Shown here: positions 1 through 11,899 of the stretch, in pieces
How the letters are laid out: each line of letters opens with the position of its first letter
Numbering within the stretch: position 1 is the stretch's first letter
Notes under the pieces: generated by a model
Seen by the model: the letters and a program-made list of their open reading frames with translations, nothing else
What the model was told of the DNA's origin: nothing
Database searches by the model: none
Assembly: GCA_015680685.1 (NCBI GenBank)
Contig: MNCI01027100.1
Coordinates: 77,865 to 141,864, forward strand
Direction of reading: 5' to 3'
DNA: 64,000 nt
DNA from: Gnetum montanum
Lineage: Eukaryota; Streptophyta; Gnetopsida; Gnetales; Gnetaceae
Program-made: the position numbers and the translations under genes

Positions 1-258
1 AAACACGTTCCCTCTAACTAAGGCCCTCTCTCGCTTCCTACTTTTCCCTTTCTTGTTTTTTTAGAATGGTGGTGACTCTTTGGCGGAAGCATTCTTGTTA
101 CTTCAAGTGGATGAATTAGCCAAGTGTATTAATGTGAAGTCACTGGATGTGGATTGTTTGAGGCTGGATTTGGAATTAGATCTACTTAGTCACATTAACC
201 ATACATACACAAGGGGTTGTACACCACCTTGTTCTTGGGACTCCATTCCATTCTCTTN

Positions 259-314
259 TTTTGTTTTTTTTTTGCTTGAGAACCACACCATGCAAAGACT
301 TATTTTTATTGGCT
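259..314. other. probable misplaced or inverted contig patch between single Ns
   Basis: Ns at 258 and 315 bracket 56 bases holding a T-rich run followed by AACCACACCATGCA. In copies A4 (near 48650) and A6 (near 61215 and 61311) the same motif lies on the opposite strand relative to element orientation and in a different place. In copy A7 the position corresponding to this piece holds about 150 different bases. The simplest reading is a scaffolding error. Confidence 0.6.
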
Positions 315-1096
315 NGGATTGTCAGGGCATCAAGGGCATGAACATGCTTTGGGGAGGACCCACTGGCATTCCTATTTGGTGCACCAGTTAACTTCTTTCC
401 CTTAAACATTGCTGCAATAAACATTTGTTTTGTTCATTCCCATCTCTAACATCCATTTTATTGGCATTGTCATTGTTTCTTTTTCTCCATCTTTCTTATT
501 CCTTATCTTTTTCTATTCTATTACTACTAGAGGATTACTCTTAGTCATGGGGGCCCTGGTCCAATTTTTTCAATTTTCCTAACCCCTAGACCTTGGGTAG
601 TCACCAGTGTTATATCTCTAAAATCCATATTAGCCATATCACAACTTAGCCCATGGACCTTACACCAAGGCAAGGTATCAACTGTATTGTGATTTACTTA
701 TCCTTGCTCATATGTGACTGTGTTGTGTGTGCAAATATCATACAGCAATGGATGGACCTAGAGGGAACACTCAGGATGGATTGGTGCTGGAACAGTTGTG
801 CAAGGAACAAGACTGATTGTGCGGTTCTAGATGGATAATGGAAGGTGCAATCTTGGTATCGACAGCAACACGTCTTCTTCTTTTCTTTCTCTCTCTTCTC
901 TCTCAGCTACCAAATAAGGTTGGATGCCAATTGTGTATAGTGTTCATTCTTGTAGTCATGAACACTAATATTGTCATGTATTGTAATGATTGATCCATTC
1001 ACACGTCATCCCATTCACCATTAGTTGTCATTCAAGTCAATAATCCCATACCTTCCCAATATTTTGTAAGGAACTCGAGGACGAGTTTCCATTCAG

Positions 1097-1107
1097 TCAT
1101 GGGGGTA
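1097..1107 (+). promoter_or_regulatory. polypurine tract of copy A1
   Basis: TCATGGGGGTA directly abuts the TGATGAG start of the LTR. The same G-rich tract sits at the internal edge of the other 3' LTRs of the family (on the minus strand at 34570, 47027, 56823 and 62761), the expected place of the primer for second-strand DNA synthesis. Its location also proves the element is plus-oriented. Confidence 0.75.
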
Positions 1108-1900
1108 TGATGAGCCGTGATATCGCGTATGCGATATCGCATCCGCCACACGATATCGCGTCCTGCCTCATCTTCTAAAAATAAGAGATGGCGCCCTTTG
1201 TTCAGGAGAGTTAGACTTAGACCCTTAGCCAGATTCTTGCAATTTTTTTATTCCAGAGTTAGAATTATTTCTGTGTGCCTGCAGTAGGAGTCATAGAGTG
1301 AACGGATCTTTATTCGAGCAATTTGTACCTAAGCACAATTTTGTGTACGACAATAAAGATGAACTTTATGATAAACCTTGCAGCATAGAGATTAAGCTAA
1401 TTAGTAATCAATGATTTTTTAATGCTTTCCTATTTAATTAATATCTTTCTCAACCTTCAACCCCTTTAGTTAAATACACTCAGGACAACCGCTTCGAGCA
1501 TGCATGTAGTACTTGGTAACCCAGTGATGATTAGCGTTTGGTAATCACAGCAGCATTGCACTAGTTCAGGATGTGTACAGCAAGTGGGAATGGATACTAG
1601 TGTTAGGAACATTTAGAAACTAGTTAATGAATAGTTAATGTAAGTTAGTCACTTAGTTTTCTCTCCCTTTCCTTTATTAGCAGAAGACATAAAAAGATAA
1701 AAAGCTATAAAAATCATATACCTCAAGCTTGCTTAACCATACAACCGTGACAATACAAGTAAGTTTGGAAAGAAAACGATTAACTAACCCTGAGTGTTCC
1801 ATTAAGGCGCATAAGCACTTAGTCCTTGGAGTTCAACCGGATCGCACGTGAAACGCTCGTATTAGTATGGTTGAGTGTAGGGGTACCTCACCACTCATCA
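1108..1900 (+). repeat. 3' LTR of copy A1 (family A, GCGATATCGC type)
   Basis: A 793-base LTR beginning TGATGAG and ending CTCATCA. U3 (1118-1165) carries repeated GCGATATCGC-like palindromes. A TATA-like CTAAAAATAAGAG follows near 1175, and an AATAAA signal lies at 1352. The U5 end reads GTTGAGTGTAGGGGTACCTC, the family signature. Copy A2 internal sequence follows directly, so A1 probably inserted into A2. Confidence 0.88.
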
Positions 1901-3145
1901 AACATAATGATATTCTTATCATAATCAAACTAAAATAAACTTGTGATCATTATGCCTGGATGGAAAGGTGAAGAATTAAGTGGGAATGAAAAGGGTGTGG
2001 CATCAAGGAAATTTGTGGATTTTCTAAGCTACTACTATGAGTCTTATTATGCTATTAAGTTGTATCATTTACTTGAGTTCTAATGAAAAAATGGAAACAT
2101 GCTCTAAAATAAGTGTTGCCTTTCCATGTCACTAGAAAAATATATTACCCATTCCTAAAGCTAGTCCTTTGATAAGTTTGACATAGTAGTAACATAATAA
2201 ATATACATAATAAAATTTTTAGAGATTCCACTAAAAAGACATGTTACCCATGCGTGAAGCTAGGCAACTTCTTAAAGATTTCAAGGTTTCTTGGACTCAC
2301 ATTGGTTATGGGGCTAGAAAGACATGTTATCCATGTCTAAAGATACTTCTCTATCCAATGGCTAAGTCTCCTTCAAAATAAACTACGTAGTTAATAAATT
2401 GCTTTCTTGTAGTTTAATGCCAAGTAATGATATTTCTTATAGTTGTGATAGTATTATGGTTGTCAGCTTTGAACTGATATAATGCAATGTCATCAGGAAG
2501 TGGTATAAACTTGATTTGAATCTTGGACAAATAGGCTAATGATCATTTTAATCATGCATCATATACAGAGTTCATTATGCTTATGGTAAGACACATCACG
2601 TCCCACTTTTCTATAATCCCTGCTACTTCTATTCCACCTTACTATTATATATAATTATAATTTGATGGTTTTGTATAATATAATCCTATTTTATTGTTAG
2701 AAAAATACTAACATGTGTGTTTTGGAAGATAGCTATGATTTACATTCAACCTCTTCAGTGCTCATAGATACTTGTAGGTGCAATTATACAAGGGCATTTA
2801 AGGTAGGAGCCTACTATGGGAAGGACCTGCTTGTATAACTCTCATATCTCAAACTTGACGATTGACTCGACATCATCTTCTACCTCATAAATACTCTGGT
2901 AATCATTATGATTTCCCTACCTATTTATATTTCTTCATAAGTTCAACAATTTTGATCAAATCATCTCTTAAACCTTAATTAACCTACATTGCCCAAACTA
3001 CTTCTTTCACATACTTTTGGCATCAAATTTTCACATTCTATGCATCATCTATGATCAAGAACCCTTTGAATCATCTTACCACCTTCTAGATTACCCATTC
3101 CATCAATTTTTTCAATTAAATTTTGTAAAAATTTTAAAAATCTCA

Positions 3146-3243
3146 AAGGTGATATCATAGATATGATAGCGCATGAGTTGCAATATCTTATCTGCAATGT
3201 CACATCTATGATATTATGCATATAAAAATCTATATATACATGT
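3146..3243 (+). promoter_or_regulatory. U3-like internal promoter module upstream of ORF2 (copy A2)
   Basis: The block has imperfect palindromes (CATAGATATGATAG and ATCTATGATATTATGCATA) followed by TATA-like ATGCATATAAAAATC. It resembles this copy's own LTR U3 near 6790-6835 (CATAGATATGAT and ATGCATATAAATAC). Equivalent modules stand before ORF2 in A3 (near 38030) and A6 (near 60280). Promoter activity is inferred only. Confidence 0.5.
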
Positions 3244-3805
3244 GAACCATTAGAAAATTTTTCATTTCCATCATTTCAAGTAAGGGGAGTTCATGTTGTT
3301 TTTCTATCAGAGAACCTTCAAAGCTCTATATCTTCCATACCATGCATCTAATTTGAGCCATTCTTGATTTCTTTTGCTCACAAAGTGATCATCTCCATTT
3401 TGGGGGAGACAATTGTATGTAGTTATTTGTAAATAGTAAAAAAAATTTCTAACTCCTGGAAGAATAATTAAGGATAAAAACCATAAGAAATAATAACATC
3501 TTGATTTAACATTTCTTTCCAATTAACCATTCAGACACATTTTAAGCATTAAATTGAAAATAGTGACAAATCATTAAGTTGAAATTATTTTAAATCAATT
3601 CATTAATTATTCAATTATTTAATTAATGATTTTTCTAAATGAGGATTTTTTTCTAAATTAACAAATTTTTCAAATTCTACAATCCAAATTAAAAATAAAA
3701 TTGATTATATCTAATACTTTTAATCAAAACATAAAAATTTGTTATGAACCATTAGCAAATTTTTCTAGAATTTTTGGGTAACCTTAAATTTTCTTATGAT
3801 TGCAA

Positions 3806-6500
3806 ATGCTTCCAAAGAGACCCAAAGCTAGGGGGCCGTCACAACCAAGGAAAAAGAGGCCGAGAGAAAGAGGAAAATGATGAGGCATAGAATAAAATCC
3901 TCTTACAAAGCAAGAGGCATAATCCTATTCCATCCATCAGCCCACACCTATAATAGGGTATTCTATGAAGACAGAAGCTGATGTGCCACCAACTTCAGAA
4001 TAGGAACAATGCCTAAAACTCTTCAATGAGTATGTATAGGCTATTCAAAAGAAGTTTATCATGTCCACTTTGATAATGGAACTTAATTTTGGGGCATTCA
4101 TGGAGTTTACACCTACAAAGGTTTGTGAATAACTTCAAGCCTCATCTAGCCAACCATTCAAGCAATGGTGAATGGTATTTAAGGGAAGTCCATCAATTCT
4201 AGTAAAAAAAACAAGATGATGCAACCATGAAGATCAAGCGAGTGGTAGTGCCATATTCAGTTGAAGCAACTGCAAGGACACTGAATCTACCAAATGTTAG
4301 AGCCAATATTGCTCAAATATCTATAAGATGTTACATATACATAAGGAATTTATGATTGGAAAGGGCATATGAGACTATAAAAAAAGATTACCAAGGATTA
4401 TCCACTGTAGAGGAGATCTACTTCAAGATTGGGACATACCATATTTTCCCAACAAAGAGACTCAACAAAATTTCAACCTATGTTGCAAATGAAGTGCTAT
4501 CTTGATAGGGAAATTCCAAACCAACATAGCCCATCCATTATTTCTAAAGATATAAAGAAGATTTGAAGAGAAGAATATATAAAAACCCACTCTTCCATTC
4601 CCTTATCTTATTAGAAAGTTATGTAGATAAGCTAGAATTTTAGACTACACCAATGATGTTCTTTGAAAACCTTAAAATCCTTTATATGCAGAAATATCCA
4701 AGCCAGTGCCACCCAAGAAAATTTAATCTAACAAAACAGCAAGCACTAAGGCTATAGTAGGATCAACAACAACAGGAAATATTCCAACTGCAACAACAAA
4801 ACAAGTAGGACCTAGTGGATTAATGCTAGTAGTAGTACAAGTAAGACCAAGTGCTCCACCAGCATAACCTAACTATAGGCCTTTAATAAGTCATTTACTA
4901 TAGATTGTTGAAATAATCAATTGGGGCAGCAGGGGAGTCTTGAGCATGTATTAATTAAGGGATAATCCAGATAAGCCTGTAGTATCCACAGGGCCTTCTA
5001 GTAGTCAAGTATCTTTGCAGGTAGGAGAGGATGATGACTAGACATCCTAAATTTCTAGGAACACTGCATCATTCTAGGTGATGTTGGAAATAAGAGAAGG
5101 AGCTATAGTAGTGGTGATGCAACACCACAATGTAGCAAGAGAAAAAAAAGTAATAACTAACCATATCAAGGGATCATTCAATATTTCCATTATGCCATCA
5201 GTAGATATTTCTAGAGCTAAAGATGTACAAACCTTAGCCGAAACTTCTAAAAAAATAATATTCCCTACTGAACACGAAGACACATTGGAAAGACTACTAC
5301 AGATAGGATAAGTTATGTAGAATCTTTTTAAGATCCCCAGTGATATCATTGCTATACAGTATGAATTAATAACTACAAAAGAAAAGTTGATCATGGCAAA
5401 AAAAAAGGATGCAACATGCAAAGAGTGAAGTGTAGAGACTACAAGAAGAATTAGTTGCATTGAGAGTTGAAAGACAAGACCCTGCATGACATATTGCATC
5501 AGGCCAAGTAGCATAATTTAGAGATGAATAAATTGGTTAACTAATGATCAAGCAAAGACAAATGGAGATGGATAAAGAAAAAGCAATGTGGAATGCCTTA
5601 GTATTAGATGCCCAAACATATTCCCATGCTAAGGTAATTGTTGCACTAGGTGAAGAAAATAAAAGAATTTCTGTAAAGAATTTAAGGTTGATAGACATTG
5701 AAAAGCAAAAGAATATACTTGAAGAAATTTGTCAAAGTCAACCTAGATATGAGATGTTTGTTCCATGAAAATAGAACTTTACCAATGAAAGAAGTATGCA
5801 CAGTCTAATAGTAGTCAACCATTAAAATCAATGCATGGTAAAATAAGGCTAAGAAACATGAAAGGCTCAAGGAGCATTTTAGAGATAAAGTGGTAATGTA
5901 GAAACAGATCAATGAGAAAGAAATCTAGATGGCTAAAGCCAAGATCAGTTCTATCACATATTAAACACCTAATTGGCAACCCATCCTAGATAGTCTTGCC
6001 TATGTCCATCAAGCAAAACTGAAGAACAAAGACTTGTAGATAGAAGACCTGATAAAACACATGGAATTAGCAAATCTCTGCTACGCTAACTTAGCCTTAT
6101 TAACAACGAGTAGACCAAGAACAAAATTGGAGAAGCAAGTGGCTACATTGAATTTGATGTACAAAAAAGAGTTTGCAAATAAGAAAGATCCATAATAAAA
6201 GGTCCACAAACTTTGAACTACAAGTAGTCAAATCTAGCTACCAAGGCCAAAAAGATGTAGTAGTGAATCTAGCTAGAAGGATGAATAGTTACCAAGAGTT
6301 GTAGAAGATGGACAGAGCCTTTGAGGTAGAACAAACCTAATTCATAGCATGGTACATCAAGGCCAATAAAATGTTTCCACAACTACCACATTCCTAGGAA
6401 GTATATATACTTGCCAACATTGTTGAACTCACATGGATGGTGCATGATCCCAAAACTAAAGAGGAAAAGCTGAGGGCCTTGTTGAATAAGTACCATTTCC
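3806..6500 (+). pseudogene. ORF2 relic of family A (transposon-protein-like plus coiled coil), copy A2
   Basis: The sequence starts near ATG 3806 (MLPKRPKARGP) and carries many stops and small shifts. Blocks line up with ORF2 of copy A3: LIMELNFGAFMEFTP near 4065, IYFKIGTYHIFPTKRLNKIS near 4415, a long coiled-coil region from about 5080 to 6370, and a C-terminal block near 6440 containing KTKEEKLRALL. The N-terminal domain resembles the family annotated as putative plant transposon protein. The remainder is heptad-rich with no membrane segment seen. Function is unknown. The copy is far too degraded to be expressed as one protein. Confidence 0.7.
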
Positions 6501-6744
6501 ATTGCCAATATGAACATAAAGAAGCTATACAAAGCTTTGTTTCATTTTGTATAATTTTTGTCATGTGTCAATCATGTGTTGCATGATGATTTTGTAATAC
6601 CACTTGAACAAAGATGCAGCATTCATAGTGGATTCATGTAAATATGTCATTATATTAAAGTCCATATGACCCCACAAGTTGTAATGAATTCTATCCTCCT
6701 TTTGTTTGAACTCAATGATGAATTTTTAGTTAGTTGCAGGAGTA

Positions 6745-7587
6745 TGATGACACACTTGTTATTTTGGACTATTGTAGCTTAATAGAGCATGTCATAGATA
6801 TGATGTACTGAGCAATGGTTATGCATATAAATACAAGCTCACCTTCATGTTGAAAGATAATTACGCAAATACCTAGCAAAGTTCTTGCAAATTTTTTTTC
6901 TTAAAGTTAGAGTTAGTTGTGAATGCCCATAGTGTAGTGAATAACAATTATACAACATCTTCATTCAAGTAGATTGTTCCTCAACATAATTCATGCATGA
7001 CAATAAGTATTGAGATTATTCTTCATCATTGTAACATCTCACATAAAATAGATTTACTTTCTCATGTTGTTTACTTTTACTATGTCATTTACATTTTCCA
7101 AGTCTTTTAATATTTCAATGTTCATTAGTAAGGTGGAATGAGTACGACTAGTTTCAAGTGTAAAGTTCAATTGTTTAGTAACCCAGTAGTGACTTTGCTT
7201 GATTTGCTTAGTAGTAAAGTTACTTAATGATCGTAGTAACAATTACATCAGTCCAGGATATGTACAGAAAACCAAGAATGGATACTTATCACCATAGGCT
7301 AGAATAACTTTACATTTTCATTATACTTAAAGATAGGATTTACAGTTATATCAATTTTGTTTATACTTAGCATAATCTAAGTTAACCAATATCATTTTAT
7401 CATATGCCTTACTAAGAGCTCAACCATACATTTTGCACCTTGCTAACTCTAAGTGGGAAGACAACAATCACAAACTTATTATTGACTTACTAGTATATTT
7501 GCATTGTCCATCCATGGATTATGATCTAGTCACACATAAACACTTATGACTGTATGATTAAGTGTTGGAATTCTCTACTGCTCATTA
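6745..7587 (+). repeat. 3' LTR of copy A2 (degenerate)
   Basis: The LTR begins TGATGACACACTT after the tract GTTGCAGGAGTA and ends GCTCATTA. TATAAATAC lies near 6826. Its U3 has only AT-rich palindrome remnants (CATAGATATGATG) instead of GCGATATCGC, as expected if CpG sites have been lost or if it belongs to a different subtype. The U5 signature is barely recognisable. Confidence 0.7.
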
Positions 7588-8002
7588 TCTCTCTTATGCT
7601 TATGTTTACGGTTGTGCATCTTAAAGTTTGAACCCATGATCCCTTGTTTACATGCATTGGTATTTTTATACATCATGTTATACTTCTTATAGGCTTGTGC
7701 ATGATGCTTGTAACTCTTGGTAAGCTTACTTGTTTTATTATGTCTCAATATTATGCTTCTTAAGGTTTGGACCTTGGACCTTACTCTTATTACATATTTA
7801 GAAATATTGCTATTTTGTATATTTATTTTTTTGATTATTATTTCTCAACATTTACTAATGCTTGATGACTTTTGTGAAGGACAAGTTGGAATGGTGGTGG
7901 TGGCCTATTGTTGGTGTCTTATTAATGTTTATTATATTTTATTTAATGTATATGTTTATGTTATTTAATTTTGTAATAATATAAACATATGATAATAAAA
8001 CA
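7588..8002. other. unassigned AT-rich DNA
   Basis: No family-A, copia or LINE landmark and no convincing coding sequence. An 83-codon hydrophobic ORF (7717-7968) has the composition of random AT-rich sequence. Confidence 0.5.
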
Positions 8003-8494
8003 TGTTAAATAAATATTTGGGATTTATTACAATTATTATTTTATTTTTATCTTAAAACACATTTGTGGACATGAGATTCATTATAGTACCTTCTTGGTGA
8101 CTTTCTAGAAAACATTTATTAATTATTTGCTCTTGAAACTATCCAAACACTTCCTCTTGTGCCTATAAATACCTAGCATTGCTATCTCTCTTGGCATGAA
8201 GTGTGCATTGCTCCCTCTTGCACTCATGCTCATGGCTATGCTTAGTGATTTCTAAAGCTAAACTGTGTCTTGCTTGGTGAAGCTTGGATCTTAGTTGATC
8301 TCTTAAGGCAAAGGAAATATTCTTAATTGCATTAATTTTGATAAGCAGCTTACCTTTTTATACCTATTTTCCTTTTGTGATAGGTTACATTAGTGATCTA
8401 ATCATATTGTGTTATTAATATAACCCTAATCTGATGATATTTGCACTATCTTACACTATTTTTGTGTTTTTCACTTACATTTTATGCTCTTTAT
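8003..8494 (+). repeat. possible copia-type LTR, plus strand
   Basis: The stretch starts TGTTAAATAAATATTTGGG, has CCTATAAATACC near 8161, and is followed at 8494 by TGGTATCTTGC, which resembles the start of a tRNA-iMet primer-binding site (TGGTATCAGAGC). No second LTR or downstream plus-strand gag was found, so this is tentative. The following stretch 8495-8900 holds nothing I can name. Confidence 0.3.
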
Positions 8495-9119
8495 GGTATC
8501 TTGCATCATCATCTTCTAGTGATGGTAGCAACATTGACATCTCTGAACATCATGATTATTTCATCAACTTTTACTTCATCACCATATAATATTATTTCTA
8601 ATTTATATTTCTAGAAAGAGTAGCAATCATTGTTTCAATCATCTCTCTTGTTTCATAACCTTTTTAAGTGATTCTAGTTTCATTCAAAAGCTAAGATTCA
8701 TGGCTAAATTCAATATAAATTTTATGTAAAGATTAGATATCCTTTGAGAGATACATGCTCTACAATTTAAATAATTTTCTACTTCTTAAAACTACTTTAG
8801 AATGAACAGCTAACATAAATTAATCATATTTTCCTTATTTTTCAACATTTTGAAGTGATTTTTGATTATGTGGAAATCAATGATCAATAGAAATATTTAG
8901 TTAAAATTTCAATATCAAATCTACACTAATTTGAGACATATAACCTTTTAAACTTTCACTATCAAAATCACTATAATTATTGATAAAAAAGGATCCTATT
9001 ATAACTTTAGCTTTTGGATATCTTTTGCATTTCTTCTTTTTTTGAAATTGTATATATTTATACGAGGTTTCCAGAAATATAAATTCCATTGGCTAATTCT
9101 CTATGGTTAAAGAGAATTA

Positions 9120-10565
9120 GGCATTTCTTAGGCTACTTGTAATTCTATCACTCCTTTTATGATAAAATCTTTCAGTTGTTCAATGTAGATTTCATCTTTA
9201 AAGTATCTGATGAGTCGCAGTTCTATTGGTTGTGTCAACGAGGCCTCGTCAATCCATGATACGATGCATCATATCATGCATCGACGAGGCCCCATTGATG
9301 TAATGTTTGTATTCTGATATAAATACACATCCACCAGCCACATTTATGGCAATCGAGATTTAGTACTAGCGAAGCTCTTGTAGTTTGTTCATTTGAAAGT
9401 TAGAATTTTCTCTCAGGTGCCCATAGCAGGAGTCATTGAGTGTATGGATCTTATTCAAGCATTGTTTTACCTAAGCACGACAGCATGTGCGACAATAAAG
9501 ACAAGCTTTCTAATAAACCTTGTAGCATTCTGGATAGATTAAATATTCTATTTATGCATTTAATGTTTTTGATTATTCATTAAATGTTTTCAATTATTTA
9601 TTAAATATTTTTCAATAATTAAGTTAATGAAGTAATTAAGCAAGATAGATTAAATGCAAGTACCACCACTTCGAGCATAACACATATTCACTTGGTAATC
9701 CCAGCAACATTATTGCTTGGTACGCCCAGTAGCGTAGCACTTAGTAGCCTAGCAGTGGATACATGGGTTCAAGACATGTGTGGAAAGTGGGACCAAATGC
9801 TTATGTTAGGACTAGTTAGATACTAGTAATTAGTTAAATTAAATTAGTTAATCCAATTACTTTATCTTCCTTTAAACACCAAACCCATAAATACAAAATG
9901 GTAAAAATCAAATGTCTCAATTACACTTAACCATACCGGTGTATGTCACAAGTGTAATTGGGAAGACAACGATTGAGCTTAAGGCAAAGATTCACTTCCT
10001 AAAAAACTAGTGCACTAGAAACTACAAATTCCATAAAATTCAACAAGATTGTGCATGAAAACTTGTGATTCATATGGTTGAGCGTAGGGGTACCTCGCCA
10101 CTCATCAATATCCATTAAAGAATGTTGAATCAACATCTAGTTGATGAAGCTTGATAAGGTCATAGTAATAGAGAGGATAAATTTGATATTCTCAAGTCTT
10201 GCAACTAGCGCAAAAATCTCATCATGGTCTATATGTTTCCTTTGCATTAATCCTCTTGCAACTAATCTTGCTTTGTATATTGTAACTTCATTCTTTTCAT
10301 TGAATTTGTTCTTGAAGATCCATTTTGTATTAATAACTTTTTTGCCACTTGGTCTTTCTACTATTATTCAAGAATGATACTTCATGATTGCATCATATTT
10401 CTTCTTCATTACTTGTCTCCATATTTCAAAGTTTAGAGCCTCTTCTACATTGCATGGCTCATAGAGAAGGATTGAATATGCAACATGATAAATGGTTTGA
10501 GATCTAGTAAATATTCTAACATAAATTTTATCCAAAATCTTACTTTTAGAATAGTCTCTTTCCAC
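9120..10565 (-). pseudogene. copia reverse transcriptase relic, split by a solo LTR
   Basis: On the minus strand from 10565, LNFEIWRQVMKKKYDAI matches the region just before the copia RT domain. Then come NTKWIFKNKF and KARLVARG near 10270-10340, HIDHDEIFALVARLENIKF near 10190-10240, and QLDVDSTFFNGY ending at the solo LTR. Beyond the LTR the reading resumes with FKDEIYIEQ (9180-9207), which is the canonical continuation of this motif. Several stops are present, so no active enzyme is possible. The 900-base solo LTR (9208-10107) lies inside. Confidence 0.85.
9208..10107 (+). repeat. family-A solo LTR with target duplication
   Basis: A 900-base LTR from TGATGAGTCG to CCACTCATCA. The 5-base flanks are GTATC (9203-9207) and ATATC (10108-10112), one mismatch, and removal of the LTR restores a copia RT reading frame. 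U3 carries other palindromes than A1: ACGAGGCCTCGT and the inverted arms CGATGCAT/ATGCATCG. A TATA (GATATAAATACAC) lies near 9320 and AATAAAGA near 9497. No internal element sequence is attached, so LTR-LTR recombination is inferred. Confidence 0.88.
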
Positions 10566-10949
10566 CCAAGGTTTAGAAGAAATTTCTACTCTATCTTCTT
10601 CTTTGAAATTTTCAAACCAAACTTGTCTTCATAAAAACATCTCTAAAATTGAATCATTTCTTCTCATGTCTACATGTTTTGGCATCATAACCAAGAAAGA
10701 TGCATTTTCTTCCTCTATCTTATAATTTGTTTAGCAATCAATTAAAATTTTGGCCTAACTTATGCCTCTAAAAACTTTCATGTAAGATAAATTTGATACT
10801 TTACCATATAAAAGCTAATATGTTTCCTTCTCCATTCTTTATCATACGTAAGAAGTCATCTTGATAAGTTTTTGTATTACTCATTTTTTCTTTTAATAAT
10901 TCCATTTCTTTGTGATGTAGTTTACTTTTCAATTATATACTCAATACAA

Positions 10950-11830
10950 AAATCTTTAAATTCTTGATTCACAAATTCTGCTCCTCTTTTAGTACCTATT
11001 TCTTTTATTTTTAAATTTAATCTATTTTTATATCAACCCCTTAAAATTCTAAAATATACCAAATTCTTTATCTTTTAAATGTAACAAATATGTTCATACA
11101 TACCTACTAAAGTCATCAATAATGACAAGGAATATTTATTCTCTCTTTGAGCTAATGTAGGCATTGGACCTACCCAATCCATTTGTAGAAGCCTATGAGG
11201 CCCTTGTTTTCTTTGCATTTGTGAATTATGAGGTAAAGTTTTCTATTTTCTTTTGAGACATATATCACATCCTTCTTTTGGAATTTCTCAACATATGACT
11301 CCTATTGTTGCTTCATTCTTTATCAATTTTTCAATATTAATGTAGAAGGCATGGCCTAACCTCCAGTGCCGTAATTTTGAAAGTAAAACACTTAAGGAAT
11401 TTGATAGATAAATTTTGAGAATTCAATGCTTCCACAATTTTGGAAGATTATGCTTTCAAACAATAAAACTGATTGTTCCACCTCTTCAACTTAACAATGA
11501 TAAAATTTTCAAAAAAAAAAATCATCTTGGAAAATAACTTGATTTCCTTTCCTTACCATTTGACCGATTGATAGGAGTGAACTTGACAGTTGAGACATAT
11601 AGTAACATCAAGAACATTGAGGCATATAATAAACATCATTAACATTGATTTTGTGGTCATTGGGAAGTTTAAGGGTTACATTACCAATTCCTTCAATCTT
11701 TACGCTTCTACATCTCCAACTTTGATACTACCAAGAGAGTCATTTGGTCTGAAATTGATAAAGTTCTCTTTTGAAGGAGTCATATGATTAGAGCATTCAT
11801 TACTTATAATCCAAGTGTGTGAAGTAGCTT
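10950..11830 (-). pseudogene. copia protease-integrase relic
   Basis: Minus-strand translation gives HTWIISNECSNHMTPSKENF near 11770-11820, matching the copia protease block (W-I-I-D-S-G-A-S-N-H-M). The catalytic D-S-G is replaced by S-N-E, so the protease is dead. Further left come CDICLKRK near 11265 (integrase zinc region), GPHRLLQMDWVGPM near 11180 and IIDDFSRYV near 11110 (integrase core). Stops and shifts separate the blocks. Confidence 0.75.
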
Positions 11831-11899
11831 CCTTCTGATAATAATCAATGTTTAAATTTGGATCTCTTCCTTTGGATTAACATTAACATTCTTGATGAT

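Larger units (their letters stand above)
1..1107 (+). mobile_element. family-A copy A1, 3' internal region
   Basis: Non-coding internal part of a plus-strand family-A LTR retrotransposon whose 5' part lies outside the window. It matches, in reverse complement, the right end of the window (62761-64000, copy A7): the shared landmarks are a CCTCTAACTAAGGCCC block near base 10, the block around GTACACCACCTTGTTCTTGG near 220, and the CTTTGGGGAGGACCCACT core near 345. It ends in the G-rich tract TCATGGGGGTA just before the LTR. ORF2, present in copies A2, A3 and A6, is missing here. The short ORFs are not gene-like. Bases 259-314 lie between two single Ns and look misassembled. Confidence 0.8.
1901..7587 (+). 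mobile_element. family-A copy A2, internal region plus 3' LTR
   Basis: An old plus-strand family-A element: non-coding inter-ORF region (1901-3145), internal promoter-like module (3146-3243), ORF2 relic (3806 to about 6500) and degenerate 3' LTR (6745-7587). The inter-ORF part is recognised by the TGGTTATGGGGCTAGAAAGA block near 2310 and by the core near 2789-2836 (CAAGGGCAT...GGGAAGGACC), both shared with A4 and A3. The gag and 5' LTR are not in the window, being cut off by the A1 LTR at 1900. The sequence is very AT-rich and worn. Confidence 0.75.

Noticed and set aside
7717-7968. Hydrophobic 83-codon ORF
   Set aside because: AT-driven leucine/isoleucine run, no start context, family or neighbours.
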